46,908 nt of DNA from contig JAEYXN010000320.1 in assembly GCA_023431285.1 (NCBI GenBank), positions 1-46,908 of the forward strand. Reading direction: 5' to 3'. Under the pieces are notes generated by a model. That model worked only from the letters and a program-made list of their open reading frames with translations, searched no databases and had not been told where the DNA came from. Shown one piece after another: positions 24,912 to 32,779 of the stretch. Position numbers and translations under genes: made by a program. Each line of letters opens with the position of its first letter. Position 1 is the stretch's first letter. This stretch comes from Bacteroidota bacterium. GTDB lineage: Bacteria > Bacteroidota > Bacteroidia > Cytophagales > Cyclobacteriaceae.

Positions 24912-26507
24912 TTAAAGTTCAATCTTGTCCCCGTCTGTTGCCTTAATATCAAGTGGTTTCAGATCTGAGATTGCGGGACCGTTCAATACTTTTCCTTCGC
25001 AGGAGAATCTTGAACCATGGCAAGGGCAGTCAAATGATTTCTCATCACCATTCCATCGAACATAACAGCCCAGGTGAGGACATACTGCCGAATAGACATG
25101 GAGTTGTGCATTCTCATCCTTGTAGAGCGCAACCTTTTGACCACCGGTCCTCATGATGGCTCCTTGTCGTTCAGGGAGTGAAGCGATCGAATCTATATCC
25201 CCGGGAGTAAAGTAATCTTTATACTGCGCAGCCATATTTGTTGCTTCGCGGAGGAAGTCACCCGCTGTTGAAAAGGTGACGCGCGACGGGTCGTATACTT
25301 TCGACCACGGATTTGTCCGGCCATTAATCAGGTCGGTGATCAGTATTCCAGCGATGACGCTATGGGTCATACCGTTGCCCGAATCTCCGGTGACAATGTA
25401 AATGTTTTCATCTCCGGGATTTTTCCCGATGAATCCTAACATGTCCACGGGCTCCATCACCTGTCCGGACCATGTATAAGCGATATTGGTGATCATGGGG
25501 AACCGCTCGCGGGCCCATTGTTCGAGTCTTACGTATCTAAGCTCCTCACGTACATCTTCCTCCTCAGCCTGTCCCGTTTTGTGGTCCTCTCCTCCGACGA
25601 TTAGGAGGTCCGTTGTGTCGTTAAACGGAGTCAATCTCACGTAGTGATAAGGCTTGGCCACCCAACGTGAATCCTGATCACCGGTATCCCACCACAATGA
25701 ATAAGGAAGAGAACCCTTAGGAACTTCTGCTGCGACAACATAGGTACGATAAGGATGCTGCTTTGTGTGCATCGTCACGACGTCGTTCACCGGACTATTT
25801 GTTGCTACTACAATCTCCTGCGCAGTTACTTTATACATCCCTACCGTAACACCTTCTTTACTTATCTTTGATACGTGGCTACGGCAGAAGATCAATCCAC
25901 CTTCTCTGACAATCGCTTTAGCAAGGGCGGTGAGATACTTCAAAGGATGAAACTGTGCCTGATGTGGAAAACGAATACAAGGCGCATCAATTTTGTCAAC
26001 ACCAGGAACTGAAGAAAGGAACTCGGTTGCAATGCCCGCACGACGAGTTGCTTCCAGTTCATCGTCCAGTGTTTTCTTTTTATCGCTAGGGTGTAAGAAC
26101 AGATATCCATCGAGGCGTGAGAAATCACAATCAATGTTCTCTTCGTTCACTGTCGTTTCTATGAAATCAATCGCCGCGGTATGGCTCTCAGCAGATAGCC
26201 GGGAGAACTCTTCCCCGAAGGTTTTCTCGATCTCAGAATACCGGTCATCCAGCGCATTGACAAGATGAGCTGTCGTTCTTCCTGTTTCTCCACTTCCAAT
26301 TTGCCCATCTTCCAGCACAATGACTTTTCTTCCAGACTTGACGAGATTATAGGCGACAGATAATCCTGCCAGGCCCGCGCCCACGATCACAACTTCCGTA
26401 TTATAATCCTGACCTATTGACGGATACTCATCGCGTTGCGGCGAAGAATCACACCAAAAAGATTCATTAAAACCGGAAGAGCTGTCTGATGTATCGAAAT
26501 TTGCCAT
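24912..26507 (-). CDS. FAD-dependent oxidoreductase fused to a C-terminal Rieske [2Fe-2S] domain
   Basis: The 531-residue protein opens with a DAO-type FAD domain: the dinucleotide loop GAGLAGLSVAYNL near residue 43, then VLEDGQIGSGETGRTTAHL and, near residue 390, YIVTGDSGNGMTHSVIAG. A Rieske domain occupies the last ~90 residues, with CPHLGC near residue 475 and CPCHGSRF near 494, which give the two Cys-x-His / Cys-x-x-His cluster ligands. There is no signal peptide, so it should be cytosolic. The fusion is a recognised but poorly characterised family. Substrate unknown; related domains oxidise amines or amino acids. It stands in an island of stress genes and may be a stress oxidoreductase (inference). 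Confidence 0.92.
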   Translation of the reverse strand: MANFDTSDSSSGFNESFWCDSSPQRDEYPSIGQDYNTEVVIVGAGLAGLSVAYNLVKSGRKVIVLEDGQIGSGETGRTTAHLVNALDDRYSEIEKTFGEEFSRLSAESHTAAIDFIETTVNEENIDCDFSRLDGYLFLHPSDKKKTLDDELEATRRAGIATEFLSSVPGVDKIDAPCIRFPHQAQFHPLKYLTALAKAIVREGGLIFCRSHVSKISKEGVTVGMYKVTAQEIVVATNSPVNDVVTMHTKQHPYRTYVVAAEVPKGSLPYSLWWDTGDQDSRWVAKPYHYVRLTPFNDTTDLLIVGGEDHKTGQAEEEDVREELRYVRLEQWARERFPMITNIAYTWSGQVMEPVDMLGFIGKNPGDENIYIVTGDSGNGMTHSVIAGILITDLINGRTNPWSKVYDPSRVTFSTAGDFLREATNMAAQYKDYFTPGDIDSIASLPERQGAIMRTGGQKVALYKDENAQLHVYSAVCPHLGCYVRWNGDEKSFDCPCHGSRFSCEGKVLNGPAISDLKPLDIKATDGDKIEL

Positions 26508-26744
26508 ACCTGAATGTCTTTTAGATTTTGAATTTCAATGGTACCGAACCGCGATGTGATTACTATTCTTGCTTGCCGCGGAATTCTAAAGGAGTATGAT
26601 CACCAGGATTATTTTTCCGGTGTCGATTCCTCTTTCCGCAGGAAGATTCATGCTTCATACATGATCCGCACTTCAACTTTTGACAGAGTGAAAGTGCGTC
26701 TGCATCTTTTGTTATGTTGTTCATAATTCCAAGCGTTAGGAAAT

Positions 26745-26761
26745 CCAGAGTGGGGCTCTGG
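26745..26761 (-). terminator. Small hairpin after the YtxH-like gene
   Basis: CCAGAG (26745-26750) pairs with CTCTGG (26756-26761) around a five-base loop, five bases past the stop codon of the minus-strand gene. There is no T-run, so it is a weak terminator at best. The remaining space up to the FAD-Rieske gene (26508-26744) shows no supportable gene. Confidence 0.4.
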
Positions 26762-26766
26762 AAATA

Positions 26767-26997
26767 CTATGCGTTGTTACTTTGATTGGCCTGGTCGAAT
26801 TCAGCTCGTTGATCTGATGGACCTGTTTGCATCATCGCGCCTGACTTTCCTTTAATGAAGCCAATCAGGTTTTGAACGCCTGAACCAAATTTGCGAAACT
26901 TCTCTGAGCGGGTTCCGCCAGTCAATACGGTACCGGCCAACACAGCGGCACCTGCCGCACCCAACACTGTATACAATATACCTTTACCTGAAACCAT
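26767..26997 (-). CDS. Small YtxH-like membrane protein
   Basis: A 76-residue protein: a short N-terminus, one glycine/alanine-rich membrane span (residues ~7-27, ILYTVLGAAGAAVLAGTVLTGG), then a basic segment (TRSEKFRKFGSGVQNLIGFIKGKSG) and an acidic, Gln-rich tail. The layout resembles YtxH-type general stress proteins, but the match is weaker than for the gene at 32102. It is transcribed away from the small gene at 27213. Its upstream region holds an AGGCAT box. Confidence 0.65.
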   Translation of the reverse strand: MVSGKGILYTVLGAAGAAVLAGTVLTGGTRSEKFRKFGSGVQNLIGFIKGKSGAMMQTGPSDQRAEFDQANQSNNA

Positions 26998-27040
26998 AGT
27001 CTTAAAGTTTATTAGTGAAACATATTTACTTCTGAGAGGA

Positions 27041-27056
27041 AGAAAATCAAATGCCT
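27041..27056 (-). promoter_or_regulatory. AGGCAT-N5-TTT box upstream of the small YtxH-like gene
   Basis: AGGCATTTGATTTTCT on the minus strand starts 59 bases before the ATG at 26997. It is nearly the same as the box at 45152-45167 (CGGCATTTAATTTTTC). Confidence 0.35.
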
Positions 27057-27142
27057 TGTTCAGATCACCTTTCGAATGACGTATGGCTTAACCGTGGGAA
27101 TGTAATTCTACATTAGATTGAAAGAAGCTCAACGGCAACCGG

Positions 27143-27156
27143 TGCGCTTGCGCACA
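27143..27156. other. Perfect palindrome GTGCGCTTGCGCAC between divergent stress genes
   Basis: A GC-rich dyad (five pairs with a CTTG loop if folded, or two GTGCGC/GCGCAC half-sites) midway between the divergent starts at 26997 and 27213, upstream of both candidate promoter boxes. It is well placed for an activator or repressor shared by the two genes. Confidence 0.35.
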
Positions 27157-27171
27157 GGATTTGCAACTGCT

Positions 27172-27187
27172 GGCACCTTAATTTGGT
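27172..27187 (+). promoter_or_regulatory. TGGCAC-N5-TTT box upstream of the 27213 gene
   Basis: TGGCACCTTAATTTGG begins 41 bases before the ATG. It has a perfect sigma-54-like -24 half (TGGCAC) but TTTG in place of TTGC. Confidence 0.4.
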
Positions 27188-27212
27188 CTGACAGGATAAA
27201 ATAAAAACATCA

Positions 27213-27416
27213 ATGAAAAATCAAGATAACATATCGAAACCAGAAAGAGAGTCAGAGGAAAAGGTCAATCAGCCTTCGAAAGACTCAGCGAGTAAGAGGG
27301 AAAGCGCCAACGAGAATATAAAGAACACAGATCGTGGACGTCTTCCAGGTGAGACAGATTCTATGCGCGAGGGAGAGATTGAGATGAATGGTGGTAACGC
27401 AAAAGAAGAAGAATAG
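27213..27416 (+). CDS. Small, highly charged hydrophilic protein (67 aa)
   Basis: The product is almost entirely polar (Glu, Lys, Asn, Ser, Asp), with no hydrophobic core, and should be intrinsically disordered; it starts MKNQDNISKPERESEEKVNQ. A candidate promoter box and a good terminator frame it exactly, which supports it as a real gene. Such hydrophilin-like proteins are typical of osmotic or drying stress responses, but no family can be named. Confidence 0.65.
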   Translation: MKNQDNISKPERESEEKVNQPSKDSASKRESANENIKNTDRGRLPGETDSMREGEIEMNGGNAKEEE

Positions 27417-27437
27417 AAAGTCTCACTAAAACAAAAA

Positions 27438-27459
27438 GGGCCGCTCAAAAGAACGACCC
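27438..27459. terminator. Bidirectional intrinsic terminator between convergent genes
   Basis: GGGCCGCTC (27438-27446) and GAACGACCC (27451-27459) form a 9-bp stem with a four-base loop, flanked by A's on the left and T's on the right. The stem is continuous with two G-U pairs when read on the minus strand (serving the DUF892 gene) and has two mismatches on the plus strand (serving the 27213 gene). Confidence 0.8.
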
Positions 27460-27482
27460 TTTTTTAATTCAGCTGATCAGGA

Positions 27483-28019
27483 TTACTCCGCGTCTTCCTG
27501 TTCTGCTTCCTCATTGATACTGGCTTCCGCGATCTCAGTAAGGAGCTGGTCAGCTTCTTTTTCTTCTTCCAGCGTCTGAGCAAGGATTTCAGCAACGTCA
27601 TCGCGCCCGATGGTCTTGGCGAGTTGAACGAGTCCGCCATAAGTAGCAATCTCGTAGTGCTCAACTTTCTGACAAGCCATAATGATCGCAGCATCGCGTG
27701 TCATTGATCCGCTCTCCGTTTCAGTGATGACAGATTCACCTTCTTTGGTGATACCTTCCATCGCTTCGCATTTTTTTGATTGAGGCTTAAGCTCCATAAG
27801 CTCGAATACCTCCTCAAGACGCGCGATTTGCTCCTGAGTGATAACCAAATGTTCTTCGAGTGCTTCTTTCAACTCCTGGGTAGTAGCTGCCTTCTGCATT
27901 TTTGGCAGCGCCTTCGTCAGTTGTTTTTCTGCACCGTATATGTCTTTCAGCTCATGAAGAAAGAATTCCTCAAGCCCGCTCTGCGGACTTGCTGATTTTT
28001 TAGATGTTGATCTTGGCAT
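27483..28019 (-). CDS. DUF892 ferritin-like protein (YciE/YciF family)
   Basis: A 178-residue four-helix-bundle protein. The DUF892 pattern is clear: LEEFFLHELKDIYGAEKQLTKALPKMQKAA (first helix, with metal-type Glu and His), LEEHLVITQEQIARLEEVFELM, then MACQKVEHYEIATYGGLVQLAK and LAQTLEEEKEADQLL. Family members are ferritin-like stress proteins, induced by osmotic or oxidative stress in enterobacteria. The frame is open to 28049, but the ATG at 28019 (MPRSTSKKSAS) is closer to family starts and fits the promoter box. The C-terminus is acidic. Confidence 0.9.
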   Translation of the reverse strand: MPRSTSKKSASPQSGLEEFFLHELKDIYGAEKQLTKALPKMQKAATTQELKEALEEHLVITQEQIARLEEVFELMELKPQSKKCEAMEGITKEGESVITETESGSMTRDAAIIMACQKVEHYEIATYGGLVQLAKTIGRDDVAEILAQTLEEEKEADQLLTEIAEASINEEAEQEDAE

Positions 28020-28050
28020 AATTGAAATATTTACGTAATAGGTCTCCAAT

Positions 28051-28066
28051 TAAAAATGTGATGCCA
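28051..28066 (-). promoter_or_regulatory. TGGCAT-N5-TTT box upstream of the DUF892 gene
   Basis: TGGCATCACATTTTTA on the minus strand, 47 bases before the ATG at 28019, directly after the GH1 gene's stop codon. Confidence 0.4.
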
Positions 28067-29386
28067 CTACTTCTCTATGCAAACGTCCTGTGAATGAAAG
28101 CGATTCTCGCTTTGCCACCAGCCGTGTTCCTGGAGGATGTCCGAGGCAAACGAACCATTACCCGTGATTGACCGGATATACTCCGCGATCAACGTCTCCG
28201 CGGGGGTTCCGGACCTTACGTCGAACGCGCCGGACTCATACTCGCCATCGAGCGATGTAACAAGCGTATTCCATCCGGATTCACCCAGCAGAGCCCAGAA
28301 AGTAACAGCGCGCAAATCGATTCCATTCTCCTTTGCATCGGCAGCTGTTTCACACACCTGATAGGCCCAGCGCACCTGCTCATCGGGCGTACAGCTTAGG
28401 AATACTTCCGTTATTGCGAGGGGTAACCTCAGGCGATTCCACGCCTCCTGAAGAAGTACGGTAAGTCCTCCGTGACCACTTTCGCGAACTCTTACAGCTT
28501 CAGTGTCGACATATCGATGACGATGATTGCCGCCATGAAGATGGGATGGGTATTGTTCAATATTTGAATCAAGATAGCGTTCTGATGTCACGTAGTAGTT
28601 AAACCCGCAGATATCAGGCACGCAGGCGTTCTCCCTAAAGAAAAGCAACTCCTTTTCAGTGATCCCTGCCCATAGCAGATACTTCCACAAGCCATGATTC
28701 TTATCGACTTTACCAAGGAGGAGGTCATAAGCGAGCCACCTCCGTTCATTCTCAAAGTCTGCCTGGTATTTCAAAACGGTATCGCTATACGTTTTTCCGA
28801 GATCTTCTGTTTGAACCAGTTTCGCTTTGGGATTAATCTTTCGGATCTCCCGCATGCTTAGTATAATACCTTTAACCTGGTTCAACAACATTCGAAGAAA
28901 TGCCCGGTCATCCTGTTCATGGGGATACCAGAACCCGTACAACCCGCTGAACCTTGCGGTAGTGAGGGGCTCATTCACAGGAGTATAGTATTCGATCCAG
29001 GGAAATTTTTCAGCGACCTTTCTGGCGTAACGTGCAAGCTTTTCCGGGAATTCAGGATCGTCAAGACTTGTAAACGCAGGTCCGGAACCGTGGTGCACGA
29101 GTCCCGCGATTGGCCGCACACCATTATCCCTGAGTTGACACAAGTTGCGTTCAACCCAAGTCCAGTTGACGTCTTCATTTTCGTTGATCTCGTGCGCCTC
29201 CCATAATACAGGATATCGCATCGCTTTAACGCCGAGCGAACAGATTCTTTCGATATCGTCCGCGCGATAATAATGGCCAGTCAATTCCAACTGGTCGAAG
29301 AAGTGGTTACGAACTCGGTTGAGGGTGCATTCAATGCCGCCCCAGATCTCAAACGCGTACTGTTGAAACTGTTTTTCCGTTGCCAT
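28067..29386 (-). CDS. Glycoside hydrolase family 1-like protein of a surface-sugar operon
   Basis: A ~439-residue TIM-barrel protein without signal peptide. The start WGGIECTLNRV, then GVKAMRYPVLWE, VHHGSGP and YYTPVNEPLTTARFSGLYGFW match GH1; the acid/base Glu lies in NEP (residue 139) and the second Glu in LAITEVFL (residue 327), so both catalytic positions are kept although the usual ITENG is altered. The ATG at 29386 is preferred over 29443, which lies deeper inside glf; the two genes overlap by 38 bases. In this context (after GT4 and glf) it is more likely to process or help build a glycan than to digest food sugars. Substrate unknown. Confidence 0.8.
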   Translation of the reverse strand: MATEKQFQQYAFEIWGGIECTLNRVRNHFFDQLELTGHYYRADDIERICSLGVKAMRYPVLWEAHEINENEDVNWTWVERNLCQLRDNGVRPIAGLVHHGSGPAFTSLDDPEFPEKLARYARKVAEKFPWIEYYTPVNEPLTTARFSGLYGFWYPHEQDDRAFLRMLLNQVKGIILSMREIRKINPKAKLVQTEDLGKTYSDTVLKYQADFENERRWLAYDLLLGKVDKNHGLWKYLLWAGITEKELLFFRENACVPDICGFNYYVTSERYLDSNIEQYPSHLHGGNHRHRYVDTEAVRVRESGHGGLTVLLQEAWNRLRLPLAITEVFLSCTPDEQVRWAYQVCETAADAKENGIDLRAVTFWALLGESGWNTLVTSLDGEYESGAFDVRSGTPAETLIAEYIRSITGNGSFASDILQEHGWWQSENRFHSQDVCIEK

Positions 29387-30488
29387 TAACTTCGATGGGA
29401 CGTTGCGCAAGTTTTTTAAATAGTGTGAGCGATTGCGCCACAACCTGATCCATGTTGTAGTATTTGTATGTAGCGAGGCGTCCTGTGAAGTAGGTATTGG
29501 TCATGGTAGCGGCTAACGCTTCATATTTGCGATATATCTCAGCGTTTTCCTGGCGCGGGATCGGGTAATAAGGATCTCCCTCACCTGTCGGAAACTCATA
29601 AACAATCGCAGTCTTTTTATGCTGCTGACCTGTCAGATATTTGAATTCCGTAATCCTTGTATATGCGTAGTCATTGGGATAGTTTACTGTACCCGTTGCC
29701 TGATACTTCTCCATATCCAGCGTTTCAAACTTAAAGTTGATAGATCGGTATGGAAGCTTGCCGTAGCAATAGTTAAAGTATTCGTCAATTGGTCCGGTAT
29801 AAATCAGATTCTTATAAGGAACGATGTCGGCAATCTCGCGGTAGTCGGTATTCAGCATCACTTTGATGTTCGGATGAGACAACATGTTCTCGAACATCTT
29901 CGTGTAGCCATGCAGTGGCATGAGCTGATATGTATCGGTGAAATAACGGTTATCGCGATTTGTACGAACCGGAACGCGCGATGTTACCGAAGCGTCGAGT
30001 TCAGAAGGCTCGAGGTCCCATTGTTTCTTCGTGTAGTTCCTGAAGAACTTTTCATAAAGCTCCCGTCCTACTCTGCTGATAACGACATCTTCAGATGTCT
30101 TTACTTTTTCAACTTTCTCTGCCCGCTTCTCGAAGAACTGTTCCAGTTCATCAGACGAAAGAGATAAACCGTAAAGCTCATTGATCGTGTTGAGGTTTAT
30201 CGGAATAGGAACGAGCTGACCGTCCACGCTGGCAAGCACCCGGTGCTCGTAGGGCCGCCATGCGGTAAATTGTCCGAGGTAATCAATGATATTCTTTGAA
30301 TTCGTATGAAAGATATGCGGGCCATATTTATGAATGAAGATTCCCTCCTCATTGTAATAGTCAAACGCGTTTCCGGCAATATGATTTCGTTGATCAATGA
30401 TCAGCACTTTTTTACCTGCAACGGAAGCAAGCCTTTCAGCAAGCACACTGCCGGCGAACCCGGCTCCAACGATTAAATAATCAAACAT
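29349..30488 (-). CDS. glf: UDP-galactopyranose mutase
   Basis: The 379-residue flavoenzyme converts UDP-galactopyranose to UDP-galactofuranose. It has the FAD loop GAGFAGSVLAERLA at residues 8-21, then QRNHIAGNAFDYYNEEG, HKYGPHIFHTN, and later NYTKKQWDLEPSEL and RDNRYFTDTYQLMPLHGYTKMFENML, all typical of Glf. Length is normal (~370-390). The start overlaps the end of the glycosyltransferase gene by eight bases. Its substrate can come from GalE at 18.4-19.4 kb. It implies a galactofuranose-containing surface glycan. Confidence 0.96.
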   Translation of the reverse strand: MFDYLIVGAGFAGSVLAERLASVAGKKVLIIDQRNHIAGNAFDYYNEEGIFIHKYGPHIFHTNSKNIIDYLGQFTAWRPYEHRVLASVDGQLVPIPINLNTINELYGLSLSSDELEQFFEKRAEKVEKVKTSEDVVISRVGRELYEKFFRNYTKKQWDLEPSELDASVTSRVPVRTNRDNRYFTDTYQLMPLHGYTKMFENMLSHPNIKVMLNTDYREIADIVPYKNLIYTGPIDEYFNYCYGKLPYRSINFKFETLDMEKYQATGTVNYPNDYAYTRITEFKYLTGQQHKKTAIVYEFPTGEGDPYYPIPRQENAEIYRKYEALAATMTNTYFTGRLATYKYYNMDQVVAQSLTLFKKLAQRPIEVNGNGKTVSTVRV

Positions 30489-31644
30489 ACTCTTGTCCTT
30501 TAGGGTTTTTTACTTTTTCACTTTTCTTGCCCACCAACGAAGTTCCAATGATGCTCATCATTTCACCCCAGGTCTTATTCCACGACGACTGCCCGACAAA
30601 TTCATCCACGGCTTCCAGCCATTCCGCCTTGTCTGTGCGGTTGAGTTCTTCTTCAGTGACACGAACAAATTCTTCCGGAGTCCCGGCTATTCTCACGAGT
30701 CCCTTGTTGCCATATGGTCTGATCACGTCAATGATTGGTGTCGATACAACAGGTTTGCCCGCAGCCAGATATTCCGGAGTTTTGGTAGGGCTTATGAATC
30801 TTGTCGACTCGTTATGTGCGAATGGAATCATTGCGACGTCCCATCCCGCGAGGTATTTTGGAAGCTCGGCATATTGCCTTGCGCCGAGGTAATGTATGTT
30901 ATGAAAGTTCGGAAGTGTCTGTGGATCGATTTTCACCACTGGTCCGATCATAATAAAATTCCATGTAGGTCGTAGCCTTGCAACTTGTTCCAGGAGGTCG
31001 ATGTCCAGACGTTCATCGATTACTCCGAAGAATCCGATCCGTGGATGAGGAATCTCAACCTGATCAGGTGTATCAACGGAGATGGTGCGTGCCTGGGCAA
31101 AATGGTTTTTATCGATGCTACTTGGAAACACGTAAGTCCTTGGATGAAACTTCTTCTTTGCTTCATACAAGCTCTGGCCGCCGCAGAACACAACGTCTGC
31201 CCTGGACATCAGTTCCTGCTCCATCTGTTTAAGCTCGGGTGAAGCCGCCTTGAAAGCTGAAAGCTCATCCATGCAATCGTACACAATGAAGGATGGTGAA
31301 AAATCTGAGCTGAACTTCAATGCCATCGGGGTATAGTACCAGAAGAGGTAATTTGAAATTTCTTCTTCCTGAAAGAATCTTTCCAGAAGTTCCTGAATCC
31401 TTAGTTGTACATCGGGGCGTCCCCAATCACCTTGAAGACGCGGAACAACGATCGTAACGTTTTCCGGAGAAACGGAAATGTCGAGATGATCCTGAGGAGC
31501 ATCAAAGAAGGGTTCCTCTACAAAGAAAACGCGATAACATTTGGTGAACCTTGAGATAAGGTGTTGTGGCCTCTGATAAACAAAATTCCATCTGAGATGG
31601 GAGAAACATACGAGGTCCTTTAACTTAAGCGGAGTGTCGTGCAT
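30481..31644 (-). CDS. Glycosyltransferase (GT4-like)
   Basis: The 387-residue protein has two Rossmann-like halves. The N-terminal part includes LVCFSHLRWNFVYQRPQHLISRF, seen in a subgroup of GT4 enzymes, then YDCMDELSAF; the C-terminal donor-binding part includes RIGFFGVIDERLDIDLL, NIHYLGARQYAELPKYLAGWDVAMIPF and the SPTKTPEYLAAGKPVVST motif, which holds the donor-contacting Glu. It is cytosolic. It is the first gene of a three-gene operon with glf and the GH1-like gene, so it may add galactofuranose or a linked sugar to a surface glycan; that is inference from the neighbours. Confidence 0.88.
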   Translation of the reverse strand: MHDTPLKLKDLVCFSHLRWNFVYQRPQHLISRFTKCYRVFFVEEPFFDAPQDHLDISVSPENVTIVVPRLQGDWGRPDVQLRIQELLERFFQEEEISNYLFWYYTPMALKFSSDFSPSFIVYDCMDELSAFKAASPELKQMEQELMSRADVVFCGGQSLYEAKKKFHPRTYVFPSSIDKNHFAQARTISVDTPDQVEIPHPRIGFFGVIDERLDIDLLEQVARLRPTWNFIMIGPVVKIDPQTLPNFHNIHYLGARQYAELPKYLAGWDVAMIPFAHNESTRFISPTKTPEYLAAGKPVVSTPIIDVIRPYGNKGLVRIAGTPEEFVRVTEEELNRTDKAEWLEAVDEFVGQSSWNKTWGEMMSIIGTSLVGKKSEKVKNPKGQEYV

Positions 31645-31669
31645 GTAAAGTTGGGTTTGTCCGTGAAAT

Positions 31670-31685
31670 TGTAATCTTAATGCCA
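31670..31685 (-). promoter_or_regulatory. TGGCAT box upstream of the GT4-glf-GH1 operon
   Basis: TGGCATTAAGATTACA on the minus strand, 41 bases before the ATG at 31644. The first half is perfect; the second half is TTA instead of TTT. Confidence 0.35.
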
Positions 31686-31781
31686 GTATTAAAGCCGTAA
31701 AAAGTCGCTGGAATCTTTAACTCCGTAGAAATTCATACTCACGTGCGTGTATAAGGAGCGTTATGAATCGTTCACCACAAA

Positions 31782-31807
31782 AAAAGAGAGCTCTTGGGCT
31801 CTCTTTT
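31782..31807. terminator. Intrinsic terminator downstream of the 32380-31847 pair
   Basis: AAAAGAGAGC (31782-31791) pairs perfectly with GCTCTCTTTT (31798-31807) around a six-base loop; on the minus strand it is followed by more T's, so it ends the YtxH operon. Confidence 0.8.
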
Positions 31808-31846
31808 CCGTTCATACAAGAACAAGGAAATCCGAATTATCAGGTA

Positions 31847-32086
31847 CTAAGATTCATGTTGCCTGTTCGTTTGCAAAGGCGAACCCTCTTTCACCTGATC
31901 CTTTTTCTTCACTTGCTCATTTGGCGCAGATGGTTTTTCTTCAGTATTACTCACCTGGGCTGGATGTGCGCTGTCGGGCTCATCGTAACCACCTTGTTGT
32001 TTCACACTTTGGTTAACGGCGACCTCCTGCTCATCAGAGTTTGTGATGGGATTCGGCTTTCCTGGGTCTGTCTCATTGAAACTCAT
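31847..32086 (-). CDS. Small polar protein (79 aa), unknown
   Basis: A hydrophilic, disordered-looking sequence rich in Asn, Gln, Glu, Ser and Pro (for example VNQSVKQQGGYDEPDSAHP and EEKPSAPNEQVKKKDQVKEG). It is similar in character, not in sequence, to the protein at 27213. It starts 15 bases after the YtxH gene and is followed by a terminator, so the two form a small operon. No family recognised. Confidence 0.6.
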   Translation of the reverse strand: MSFNETDPGKPNPITNSDEQEVAVNQSVKQQGGYDEPDSAHPAQVSNTEEKPSAPNEQVKKKDQVKEGSPLQTNRQHES

Positions 32087-32101
32087 AAGCGTGACGTGAT
32101 A

Positions 32102-32380
32102 TTAACCTCTTCTTCTGGCGAGGTCGTCTTTCATTGCACCAACTTCTTCTTCGGCAGTTTCCTGCATTGAAGCAACTTCTTCGCTTGCACGATTCCGTAC
32201 TTCGTCAATGTATTCTTTGCCTTTACCTACCCAATTGGAAAGCTCGTCTACCCAATCGTCAGCAGTCGTCTTCAAATTCTTGCGAAGATCAGATCCTTTT
32301 TCAGGAGCGATCAACATGCCTACAACCAAGCCAGCAGCTGCTGCGCCCAGTATTCCTAAAAGTACTTTTGATGTTGTCAT
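32102..32380 (-). CDS. YtxH domain-containing protein
   Basis: The 92-residue protein has the standard YtxH form: KVLLGILGAAAAGLVVGMLIAPEKGSDLRKNL (one membrane span, then APxKGxDxR), followed by a ~50-residue charged helix (DWVDELSNWVGKGKEYIDEVRNRASEEV) likely to form a coiled coil. YtxH proteins are membrane-anchored general stress proteins. It is the first gene of a two-gene operon with the 79-residue protein. Confidence 0.92.
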   Translation of the reverse strand: MTTSKVLLGILGAAAAGLVVGMLIAPEKGSDLRKNLKTTADDWVDELSNWVGKGKEYIDEVRNRASEEVASMQETAEEEVGAMKDDLARRRG

Positions 32381-32423
32381 AGCCTTATGAACTGTTTAAC
32401 GTGTTTAACTATAATCTCAATTC

Positions 32424-32439
32424 AAAAAAAATGATACCT
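32424..32439 (-). promoter_or_regulatory. AGGTAT-N5-TTT box upstream of the YtxH gene
   Basis: AGGTATCATTTTTTTT on the minus strand, 59 bases before the start; it departs from the shared box at one core base (GGTA instead of GGCA). Confidence 0.28.
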
Positions 32440-32532
32440 GAGCCGGGCTGGTTTATCTTGATTTCGTTGTAGAGCAACGTCCACATGAACGACAAAAGCC
32501 TGTGTTCCAAGTTTTGTCTCAAGACACGAATG

Positions 32533-32548
32533 GTGAACTAATGTTCAC
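32533..32548 (-). terminator. Hairpin downstream of the DUF5670 gene
   Basis: GTGAAC-TAAT-GTTCAC, a perfect 6-bp stem 13 bases past the stop codon at 32561. No T-run, so only a possible transcript end. Confidence 0.35.
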
Positions 32549-32560
32549 ACATTACCATCA

Positions 32561-32707
32561 TCAGGCTCGTCGAATGACCCCTAGCAGGAGCGCTATAACG
32601 GCAACGACAATCAAAACATGTATCAGGCCTGTGGCGCTGAAATAGAATACGCCGAGTAACCATCCGATGATTAATATTACGGCGAGGAGGTAAAGTAGAT
32701 TATTCAT
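32561..32707 (-). CDS. DUF5670 (lmo0937 family) small membrane protein
   Basis: A 48-residue frame with a typical DUF5670 product: it starts MNNLLYLLAVILIIGWLLGV, continues FYFSATGLIHVLIVVAVIALLLG and ends VIRRA. Two membrane spans are separated by the FxxSATGLIHxLLV turn that marks the family. The family is common and highly expressed in Bacteroidota but has no known function. A candidate promoter box lies 38 bases upstream. The gene is too short for many ORF callers. Confidence 0.88.
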   Translation of the reverse strand: MNNLLYLLAVILIIGWLLGVFYFSATGLIHVLIVVAVIALLLGVIRRA

Positions 32708-32729
32708 GGTTTCTTTTTTTGGTTTCTGA

Positions 32730-32745
32730 TTAAAACTGGCTGCCA
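32730..32745 (-). promoter_or_regulatory. TGGCAG-N5-TTT box upstream of the DUF5670 gene
   Basis: TGGCAGCCAGTTTTAA on the minus strand, 38 bases before the ATG at 32707. The same bases form a short TGGC-TGCCA dyad. Confidence 0.38.
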
Positions 32746-32779
32746 GCCATTGTTTGACGTATGCTTCCTGGATGGACGC

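Noticed and set aside
26538..26726. 62-codon plus-strand frame between FAD-Rieske and YtxH-like genes
   Set aside because: No domain, unusual composition, and no promoter or terminator that fits.
31747..32170. Plus-strand frames of 89 and 135 codons
   Set aside because: They are antisense to the better supported small minus-strand genes at 31847 and 32102 and cross the terminator at 31782-31807.
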